From positions 57,297-121,296 of the forward strand of contig JADLSH010000267.1 of assembly GCA_016169945.1 (NCBI GenBank): a DNA stretch of 64,000 nucleotides, given 5' to 3'. The notes below the pieces were generated by a model. The model worked only from the letters and a program-made list of their open reading frames with translations, made no database searches and was not told the DNA's origin. A program made the translations under genes and the position numbers. This stretch comes from Trachythela sp. YZ-2020 (taxonomy: Eukaryota; Cnidaria; Anthozoa; Malacalcyonacea; Clavulariidae). Positions 55,212 through 64,000 of the stretch are shown here, in pieces; within the stretch, counting starts at the first letter, position 1, and the number at the start of each line of letters is the position of its first letter.

Positions 55212-55267
55212 CGGATTTTTGGGGTGCAGAAATTAGGCCCCATGGAATCTGAGTTCGAACGAGCAAT

Positions 55268-57118
55268 AATTGTAAAAAAGTTTACGCAACCGATTGAGTT
55301 TTTCTAACCTGGTTATAAGCGGGCGATCTTTACCATATAAACGCGCACATTAATTTGCATGCTGCAAAGGATAAGAAAACACATCCCGGATATTTACCGT
55401 TGTAAATCGAGTATGTTTACTATTTCCGGTCAGATTATCCGTTAAGTTATATTCATGGAGAATAATGCTCGGCAAATTAATGCCTACAAGTCAGGTCAAT
55501 CCACACGCGTTACGCAACATTCCTGAGACTCCGGTTTGTGTTATTTTACACCTTCGATCAGCTTGTTGGGTATCGGATTCGAGTTTCTTGTTACCACTTG
55601 ACGCTCATAATACACAAAACGTGCTGAAATGCTATAAAAACCGTGCAACGATGCACATATGAGGTAACTCGCTACGAATACGATATCATTTCACATGAAA
55701 CTCAAGCACAATCGGATACAAATACACTATCGTGTGAACGACGTTGTCAATACCGAGTTATCTAGCACACTAACAGGTTACAAACAATGTAAGTTAACAC
55801 AAAACGTGTTATGCGATTTGAAAAGTGTGCACAATGACCCGTATTCTCGGAGTGTTGATTTACCAACACAGTTTTGGCGGTCATTTACCGCAAAATGTGC
55901 ATCGTGAATCGATAAATCCGGATCAGAAAACACGCTTATTCTGAAATGCTCTGACATCCTTGTAAACGATGTAAGTAAACACCGATATTTCATGCACTGT
56001 AAAAAAAAATGCACAAGTGTGTTATTTTGTCTTGCTGGAGGATGTCAAAGCATCGCGGCACATTGTCAGGTGATCAATCTAACAGCAGCGTCGGAACGTT
56101 TCTAGATAGTCAAGGGGCGCCCAAGCTTTTTGGGTCATTTCTTTCCATGCACTGCCATAGGGTTAATGTTAAATTTCGGCGCCCAATGGGGGGGCGGAGC
56201 TCCCCAGCGCCCCATAGGTTCCGCCGCCCCTGCAATCTACACTGTAAACAAGTTTACATTGCAATGTAAACAAAGTTTACACTGGTTGAGTTTTCTAACC
56301 TGTTATAAGTGGGCGAGCTTACCTTGAAAAGCATTAATTTGCATGCTGCGAAATGGTAAGCAAACACATCCCGGGTAGGTATTTGCCGTTGTAAATCAAG
56401 CATGTTTACCATTTCCGCCCAGATTATCCGTTCATGTTATATTCATTATTCATGGAGCATTAATGGGTACAAATTGAGTCAATCCACACGCTTTACGCAA
56501 CATTCCTGAGAATCCGGTTTTGGCGGCCACTAACCGCAAAACGTGCATCGTGAATCGATAAACCCGGATCAGAAAACGAGCGTATCAGGATTATCGCAGC
56601 CATCCCTCGTCGATAGTTAGCTCAGTTGGGAGCGCGTCTGGCTTGAAATCAGAAGACGGCGGGTTCGAACCCCGCATCGGCGCTAACTTTTCGTTGCCGA
56701 GTAAAAGGATGTCAACTTACACTGTTTTGGGATGCCTGGAATATGATTACATTGTTTATTGGTGTAAGTTGATCCGGTTCAATGATGTACGATTACCCTC
56801 AACACGCTTTATCAGTTACAAATTGGTTGAATTGTTGGGACATGCAACGAGTAAGCTAACTCATTACATGATAAAACCGAGTAAATTTACACCATACACG
56901 TTTAAACACGATCAACTGAACCGAATATAAAAACACAATCGCGATTATGATACGCGCCACATGAATAATACGTGTATGAAGACATATTTAATTCGGCTAT
57001 ACAAATCCAACTCTAGTACTTTTACATGAATAAAAGATGTTGGTCAAAATCTCCAAAAGCGTGTAAAACTTGCTGTGTGTTCGCTTACACGAAAAGTGTA
57101 AACTTTTTTTACAGTGTA
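55268..57118 (+). mobile_element. Composite X-h-Y module, copy 1
   Basis: Segment X (55268-56006) has GATTGAGTTTTTCTAACC at its start and ends in GCACTGTAAAAAA. Segment h (56008-56242) contains the hAT-like words CTTTCCATGCACTGCCATAG and CCGCCGCCCCTG. Segment Y (56243-57118) is framed by ACACTGTAAACAAGTTTACA and GTGTAAACTTTTTTTACAGT and carries a tRNA-like sequence. The same X, h, Y order recurs at 57565-59030 and inverted at 59266-61090. No transposase is visible. Confidence 0.75.
56608..56682 (+). tRNA. tRNA-like sequence, anticodon UGA
   Basis: A cloverleaf can be drawn. The acceptor CGTCGAT pairs with ATCGGCG, the D arm is GCTC..GAGC-like, and the anticodon stem TCTGG pairs with TCAGA around CTTGAAA (anticodon UGA, Ser). 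The T arm is GCGGG TTCGAAC CCCGC. Two things argue against a normal tRNA-Ser. The variable region is only five bases (serine tRNAs have a long arm), and the acceptor-D linker is five bases instead of two. It is repeated in each Y segment, so it is part of the mobile module. Internal A/B-box promoter function is possible. Confidence 0.6.
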
Positions 57119-57563
57119 CACTGTAAAAAAAGTTTACACCGATTGAGTTTTCTAACCTGTTATAAGCGGGCGATCTTACCATAAACGCATTAATTTGCAT
57201 GCTGCGAAAGGATAAGCAAACACGTCCCGGATATTTGCCGTTGTAAATCGAGCATGTTTACTATTTCCGGTCAGATTATCCGTTCAGTTATATAAATTGG
57301 GTCAATCCACACGCTTTACGCAACATTCCTGAGACTCCGGTTTGTGTTATTTTACACCCCACGATCAGCTTGCACGATTCGAGTTTCTTGTTACCACTTG
57401 ACGCTCATAATACACAAAACGTGCTGAAATGCTATAAAAACCGTGCAACGATGCACATATGAGGTAACTCGCTACGAATACGATATCATTTCACATGAAA
57501 CTCAAGCACAATCGGATACAAATACACTATCGTGTGAACGACGTTGTCAATACCGAGTTATCT
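57117..57563 (+). mobile_element. Truncated X segment
   Basis: It starts ACACTGTAAAAAAAGTTTAC and follows X until CAATACCGAGTTATCT, where the next X begins. It is a 447-bp 3'-truncated copy between modules 1 and 2. Confidence 0.75.
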
Positions 57564-57564
57564 A

Positions 57565-59030
57565 CACTGTAAAAAAAGTTTACACCGATTGAGTTTTCTA
57601 ACCTGTTATAAGCGGGCGATCTTACCATAAACGCATTAATTTGCATGCTGCGAAAGGATAAGCAAACACATACCGGATATTTGCCGTTGTAAATCGAGCA
57701 TGTTTACTATTTCCGGTCAGATTATCCGTTCAGTTATATTCATGGAGCATTAATGCCTACAAATTGGGTCAATCCACACGCTTTACGCAACATTCCTGAG
57801 AATCCGGTTTGTGTTATTTTACACCCCCCGATCAGCTTGCACGATTCGAGTTTCTTGTTACCACTTGACGATCATAATACACAAAACGTGCTGAAATGCT
57901 ATAAAAACCGTGCAACGATGCACGTATGAGGTAACTCGCTACGAATACGATATCATTTCACATGAAACTCAAGCACAATCGGATACAAATACACTATCGT
58001 GTGAACGACGTTGTGAATACCGAGTTATCTAGCACACTAACAGGTTAAAAACAATGTAAGTTAACACAAAACGTGTTATGCGATTTGAAAAGTGTGCACA
58101 ATGACCCGTATTCTCGGAGTGTTGATTTACCAAAACAGTTTTGGAGGTCATTTACCGCAAAATGTGCATCGTGAATCGATAAATCCGGATCAGAAAACAC
58201 GCTTATTCTGAAATGCTCTGACATCCTTATAAACGATGTAAGTAAACACCGATATTTCATGCACTGTAAAAAAATTGCACCAAGTGTGTTATTTTGTCTT
58301 GCTGGAGGATGTCAAAGCATCGGCACATTGTCAGGTGATCAATCTAACTACCAAATAACTATATAATAGCAGTGTCGGACCGTTTCTATAGTCAAGGGGG
58401 CGCCTAAGCTTTTGGGTCATTTCTTTCCGCTATTGCACTGTCATAGGGTTAATGTTAAACTTCGGCGCCCAAGGGAAATGGGCGGAACGCCCCAGCGCCC
58501 CATAGGTTCCGCCGCCCCTGCAATCTACACTGTAAAAAAGTTTACATTTCACTGTAAAAAAAGTTTACACTGATTTGAGTTTTTTAACCTGTTATAAGTG
58601 GAGCGAGCTTACTGAAAGCATTAATTTGCATGCTGCGAAATGGTAAAGCAAACACATCCCGGGTAGATATTTGCGCTTTACGCAACATTCCTGGAGAATT
58701 CGGCTTTGCGTCAGTAACATCAAAACGTGCATCGTGAATCGATAAACCGGAATCAGAAAACGAGTGCATTGTGATTATCGCAGCCAACCTCCGTCGATGT
58801 GGGTAGCTCAGCAGATAGGCTTGAAACAGAGAGAGGAGGCTTCAGCTCCGTGGATTGGTGGTAATTTGCCGACGCAAAGATGTCGGGTCCAGCATGCGCC
58901 TGAGATAGTGATTGGTTATTGTTAAGATGTGGTAAAGTTAAAAATCTCCAAAAGCGAGCCTAAAACTTGATATGATTATCGCCTTCAACACGAAAGTGTA
59001 AACAGTTAAGTAAAGTGTGCCAATTGAGAT
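57565..59030 (+). mobile_element. Composite X-h-Y module, copy 2 (Y degenerate)
   Basis: X is complete (57565-58275), h is at 58277-58530, and Y from 58531 is rearranged. Its tRNA-like part (about 58796-58865) retains GGTAGCTCAG but has lost the B box. Y homology fades after about 59000. Confidence 0.7.
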
Positions 59031-59265
59031 GCAACCAGTGTCTATCCATCTCATTGATTAGCACACTGAGTAATGTATTACACCACACGTTAAACATTTA
59101 TCATACTGAACAGCTGAAATAGAGCGCAAAAATTGAATATGACGTCACATTAGTGACAATTAGCTGCCACGGCGTTTGTAATTAACGCGGTAAATGCACG
59201 CGCTGCCGTTTAAACAATGCTGAAATTCGGCCATACGCGATGCTTCGAACCAACTCCAACAGTAC

Positions 59266-61090
59266 ATCGTAAAAAAGTTACACGCACTTTTCGTGTAAGC
59301 GAACACACAGCAAGTTTTACACGCTTTTGGAGATTTTGACCAACATCTTTTATTCATGTAAAAGTACTAGAGTTGGATTTGTATAGCCGAATTAAATATG
59401 TCTTCTGCTGCCACTGTATTTATTTCATGGCGCGTATCATAATCGCGATTGTGTTTTTATATTCGGTTCAGTTGATCGTGTTTAAACGTGTATGGTGTAA
59501 ATTTACTCGGTTTTATCATGTAATGAGTTAGCTTACTCGTTGCATGTCCCAACAATTCAACCAATTTGTAACTGATAAAGCGTGTTGAGGGTAATCGTAC
59601 ATCATTGAACCGGATCAACTTACACCAATAAACAATGTAATCATATCTCAGGCATGTAAGTTGACATCTTTTACTCGTCAACGAAAAGTTACCGCCGATG
59701 CGGGGTTCGAACCCGCCGCCTTCTGATTTCAAGCCTAGCGTCCTACCAACTGAGCTACCACATCGACGGGGGTTGGCTGCGATAATCCTGATACGCTCGT
59801 TTTCTGATTCGGGTTTATCGATTCACGATGCACGTTTTGATGTTACTGACCGCCAAAACCGAATTCTCAGGAATGTTGCGTAAAGCGTGTGGATTCACTC
59901 AATTTGTACCCATTAATGCTTCATGAATAATGGATATAACATGAACGGATAATCTGGCCGGAAATGGTAAACATGCTTGATTTACAACGGCAAATACCTA
60001 CCCGGGATGTGTTTGCTTACCATTTCGCAGCATGCAAATTAATGCTTTCAAGGTAAGCTCGCCCACTTATAACAGGTTAGAAAACTCAACCAGTGTAAAC
60101 TTTGTTTACAGTGCAATGTAAACTTTTTTACAGTGTAGATTGCAGGGGCGGCGGAACCTATGGGGCGCTGGGGCGTTCCGCCCCCCCCCCCCTTGGGCGC
60201 CGAAATTTAACATTAATCCTATGGCGGTGCATGGAAAGAAATGACCCAAAAAGCTTAGGCGCCCCCTTGACTATAGAAACGTTCCGACACTGCTGTTATT
60301 ATATAGTTAGATTGATCACCTGACAATGTGCCGATGCTTTGACATCCTCCAGCAAGACAAAATAACACACTTGGTGCAATTTTTTTTACAGTGCATGAAA
60401 TATCGGTGTTTACTTACATCGTTTATAAGGATGTCAGAGCATTTCAGAATAAGCGTGTTTTCTGATCCGGATTTATCGATTCACGATGCACATTTTGCGG
60501 TAAATGACCTCCAAAACTGTTTTGGTAAATCAACACTCCGAGAATACGGGTCATTGTGCACACTTTTCAAATCGCATAACACGTTTTGTGTTAACTTACA
60601 TTGTTTTTAACCTGTTAGTGTGCTAGATAACTCGGTATTCACAACGTCGTTCACACGATAGTGTATTTGTATCCGATTGTGCTTGAGTTTCATGTGAAAT
60701 GATATCGTATTCGTAGCGAGTTACCTCATACGTGCATCGTTGCACGGTTTTTATAGCATTTCAGCACGTTTTGTGTATTATGATCGTCAAGTGGTAACAA
60801 GAAACTCGAATCGTGCAAGCTGATCGGGGGGTGTAAAATAACACAAACCGGATTCTCAGGAATGTTGCGTAAAGCGTGTGGATTGACCCAATTTGTAGGC
60901 ATTAATGCTCCATGAATATAACTGAACGGATAATCTGACCGGAAATAGTAAACATACTCGATTTACAACGGCAAATATCCGGGATGTGTTTTCTTATCCT
61001 TTCGCAGCATGCAAATTAATGCGTTTATGGTAAGATCGCCCGCTTATAACAGGTTAGAAAACTCAATCGGTGTAAACTTTTTTACAGTGT
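59266..61090 (-). mobile_element. Composite X-h-Y module, copy 3, inverted
   Basis: In inverse order it carries Y (59266-60137), h (60138-60375) and X (60379-61090), ending GTGTAAACTTTTTTACAGTG T. Together with copies 1 and 2 it forms a large inverted repeat centred near 59.1 kb. Confidence 0.8.
59693..59768 (-). tRNA. tRNA-like sequence, anticodon UGA, in module copy 3
   Basis: It is the inverse of the sequence at 56608 with a better D arm (GGTAGCTCAGTTGGTAGGAC), the same CTTGAAA anticodon loop and the same GGTTCGAACCCC B box. The same departures from a normal serine tRNA apply, namely a short variable loop and an extra-long linker after the acceptor stem. Confidence 0.6.
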
Positions 61091-61289
61091 CCGCGACGAA
61101 AGACTTTCAGGCGAAAATCAGTACCGCTGTGACACCTGCTGCACTCTACGAGACGCCGACCGACAGACGCGCATACTGCGCCCGCCGCGACACCTAGTTG
61201 TCACGCTCGTACGCTTCCTCTGAAAGAAAAATTACTCGTTTGGCAGTTATATTAGCGTCCGCAGGGATTTCCAGTTATCCAGGATATGG

Positions 61290-61590
61290 CCGATTGAGTT
61301 TTGACCGAGTTTTGCCTAGTATTTTGTGGAGTTGTCTAAAATAACGCGACCAGAACGCTGTAAAAACTCACTACAAAGCTCGTCGGAAAAACTCTCCCAT
61401 TACTCTGACCGAGCACTACCGGTAATCTGTCGCAACTCAGGCATGGATTAGACCGAGATTTGCCAGCGTTTCTGCCAGGATTTTGACAGGTTGTCTAAAA
61501 AACGCTCCCGAGAACGCTACAAAACTCAGCAATAGCTGCTCGGGAACAACGCTTCTGAAGTACTCGGGTCAGGCTCTGCCAGACCATTCT
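61290..61590. repeat. Diverged direct duplication of about 165 bp
   Basis: Two blocks (about 61295-61435 and 61460-61590) share 'ttgtctaaaa', 'cgagaacgct' / 'ccagaacgct', 'aaaactca' and 'tactc'. Their origin is unknown and no coding frame spans them. Confidence 0.5.
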
Positions 61591-61989
61591 CTCATATAAC
61601 TCCATACCGATACCACCAATGCTAAGTTAAAGTCGCTCAAATGTCTGACATTTCTGAACTCGTCATGCCAGAAGTATCACTATCTTCAGTTAATGTCTGA
61701 ATGTCAGACATGTAATTAATTACCAGCCTTCTGGACCGGAACTGAATTCATTTTGTGATAATATCATTTTTGGGTTATATGGTTATATAAGGGAGTACAG
61801 CAACATTGGTACAGAAGTTTGTTTTACACTGTAAAAAATCAGAACTCAAAGTGAGTTAAGTGCCCAAAACGACGCGGCATTGCGGTGTGTCCTGATCCGC
61901 TTCACGTGTGTAAACGCCGGAAAACGTCACCAAAACTTCATTCGCCGCAGGCGTGTACCGCGTTTTAAAAGTTTATTTGAAGTCTATTA

Positions 61990-62470
61990 TCCGCCGTTAA
62001 TGACCACTCAACCGGGTTTCATGATCCGCAACAGCCGTATACTGCGTTCCATAACGCAGCTAATGACCACTCAACCGAGCATGATGATCCACCACAGCCG
62101 TGTACCGTGTTTCATTACTCAACTAATGAACACTTAACTGAGTATGATGATCCGCCACAGCCGTGTACCGTGTTTCATTACTCGGTCAATGCTAACTCAA
62201 CCGAGTAGCATGATCCACCACAGCCGTGTCCCGTGTTGCATTACTCGACTAATGAACACTCACCCGAGTATCATGATTCGCTACAGCCGTGTACCGTGTT
62301 TCATTACTCAGCAAACAAGCACGCAACCGGGTATCATGATCCACCACAGTCGTGTACTGTGTTTCATTACTCAGCAAAAGAACACTCAACCGAATATCGT
62401 GATCCGCCACAGCCGTGTACTGTGTTATACGAGTTCTTTCTTCACTACGGGCGGTCACCCATCCAAGTGA
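61990..62470 (+). repeat. 63-bp tandem repeat, coding-like
   Basis: About seven copies occur at an exact 63-bp spacing; the anchor CACAGCCG or a variant occurs at 62093, 62156, 62219, 62282, 62345 and 62408. A 21-codon unit keeps frames open. One frame reads YHDPPQPCTVFHYS-type repeats, another RHSRVPCFITQ-type. One unit contains a TAG in the first frame. It may be a decayed repetitive exon or a non-coding satellite. Confidence 0.7.
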
Positions 62471-62623
62471 TGACCGGGACGACTACTGCTTAACTTCTAC
62501 GATCGACTGTCCTACAACTAACGGCCTACACTAAACGCGCTTGTGTGGGAGGTATCAGTCAGCATACTGTATCGTTATCGGACTGCGATCACCGTTAGAA
62601 ATAGCACCTGGGAGGGGCATGAC

Positions 62624-62780
62624 CAGGGGCGCAGCCAGGATTTTCTGAAGGGGGCAACTACTAGTGCCGAAGGGGGGGCAACTTTGGATGATGGGCAGTT
62701 CCAATGGGAAAATGGGAAAATATAAGCCGCGAGGGGGGTCCAATGACCCCTTTCCCCCACCCCACCTGGCTGCGCCCCTG
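62624..62780. mobile_element. Short hAT-like MITE (relative of 14847)
   Basis: Ends CAGGGGCGCAGCCAGG and its exact complement give a 16-bp perfect inverted repeat. The G-rich interior matches 14847-14995. No clear 8-bp duplication is visible immediately outside the ends. Confidence 0.75.
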
Positions 62781-64000
62781 CGCCCTTGCATCATGACCCT
62801 CCCAGTGGTGCACTGTAATTTGCAGTGCCACTAGTGAAAATCCAATAGGGCCATATAGGAGTATACTATACAAATGTCCCATACACAAATCCCAGACACA
62901 TCATAATGTACAATTGACAACTTTTTGTAAGCAACCACACATATGTCAACACTAAAGCCACGCCCCACAGGGGCACAGGTTCCCAAGTTAGCATTACTGC
63001 CCCCACCCCCACACTGAAAATGTATTGATCCACACCTGGGTGCCACACCAATGTTCCACTGTTTCAGAGAATGATGCCCTTCAAGACAAAAATTGGTGCC
63101 CGACTGGTGAAGATGCCACCCCATCAGTGAAAATGCTGCCCCCCCCCCAATAGTTTATGGGTGTATACTGTATACCTATGCCTGACCCTCAAAAGCACTT
63201 TGCTTACCTGGGTATGTGTATAGGCTATATAGGCAGGTATAGGTGTGGATACTAACCAAATTATTGACGTCTGCAAGCAGTCTTCTTGGCACTCTGGAGA
63301 AAATGGCGCCAAAAACGCAAGAAAGACAACCAAAACTCATACTATGAGTAATCATTATATAGTTTACACTGCTCAAAAGAGCTAGAAAACACGGTAAAGG
63401 AACTCAATCTAAATATTCGGATGCGAAAACACAACGTGATTCCACTAGCGCAGCACGCCCGTGTTTACTGTTCCCTGCCGGGTTAGCTTACCCGGCAGCG
63501 GCGACGAAGGAAAACTGTGGAAAAGTGGAACAATGGGTTAATATATCCTTAACGCTGCTCTGGCGGATTTCGATACGCGGTATGAGTACAGAACGTGACA
63601 ACACTAGGATATTGAAACGCGCCATGTGCTATCGTCATCACGTACAACGCACACATTTCCAAGGTCTGCGTTTATCAATACTTCATGGGTGCGTTAACTT
63701 GGTAGCAGATGAACAAATAACTCGGAGATAAGTTTCCAAGTGCGGGGTCCCGGTGTAATCATAGACAATAACACGAAGTGTGTATATATACATGGCAAAG
63801 TATAATTACACACCCGTATAGATGCACGGATAAAGCATAGTATGTGTAAAGGAATGCAGCTGAGCTGCACTTCATAAGGTTTAGGCACTGCATAACTCAA
63901 TGGTAATCAAAATAACTCGCCCTTCGGTGATTACCTTATCTAGTGTTGGAATTTGCACACCTTCTATCAAGACTCATAAAGCTCGGGCCGTGCCGACATT
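62781..64000. other. No gene identified
   Basis: Unassigned sequence with short open frames only. I see no recognisable domain, element ends or RNA gene. Confidence 0.4.

Noticed and set aside
56608..56682. Functional serine tRNA gene
   Set aside because: It has no long variable arm and an abnormal acceptor-D linker, and it is repeated within a mobile module. It is kept as tRNA-like only.
61990..62470. CRISPR-like array of regularly spaced repeats
   Set aside because: Units are contiguous and similar throughout with no distinct spacers, and the DNA is clearly eukaryotic.

Overview
The window is animal (metazoan) nuclear DNA, probably from an invertebrate. It has exons with GT/AG splice sites, AATAAA signals, non-LTR reverse transcriptase remnants, tRNA-derived SINEs and cut-and-paste transposons. 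There is no operon structure, rRNA or CRISPR array. I cannot name the species from sequence alone. Most of the 64 kb is nested transposable elements and satellites, and most long open frames are accidental readings of G+C-rich repeats.

Genes. The best gene is a six-exon plus-strand model at 26276-47024. The first two exons encode a FLYWCH-type zinc finger whose codon is split exactly across the intron. A basic linker, a 361-codon exon of 42-bp repeats and a short exon follow, then a last exon with a canonical C3HC4 RING finger, a stop and a downstream AATAAA. The exon phases join without a break and give about 655 residues. Its first, third, fourth and fifth introns are packed with recognisable elements. 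Other genic pieces are an Ala-rich terminal exon with polyA signal (22380-23317) and a USP35/USP38-like deubiquitinase fragment (about 54687-55211).

Mobile elements. At least four related families of short elements flanked by TTAA (piggyBac-like hallmark) have termini CCCTCGCC, CCCTATTCCTG, CCCGSC/CCCGCGCC or CACGCGCACTGG, each followed by a long G tract facing a C tract. They sit end to end, sharing single TTAAs, in two chains (1-2949 and about 40939-46482). One has an internal empty-site control (5072-5582). hAT-like elements with 8-bp target duplications include two of one family carrying different payloads: a G/C minisatellite (11935-13627) and a reverse transcriptase fragment (27775-29165). 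Foldback elements, SINEs with clear target duplications and a 1.5-kb element with 23-bp perfect ends complete the set.

Layout. 1-6.1 kb: TTAA chain and foldback. 6.4-10.8 kb: satellites. 11.5-21 kb: nested TTAA, hAT and foldback elements and a reverse transcriptase tail. 22.4-23.3 kb: Ala-rich exon. 26.3-47.0 kb: FLYWCH-RING gene with element-filled introns. 47.3-54.5 kb: reverse transcriptase remnants, SINE and tandem repeats. 54.7-55.2 kb: USP fragment. 55.3-61.1 kb: a composite module repeated three times, one copy inverted, carrying tRNA-like sequences. 61.1-64 kb: a 63-bp repeat and unassigned sequence.
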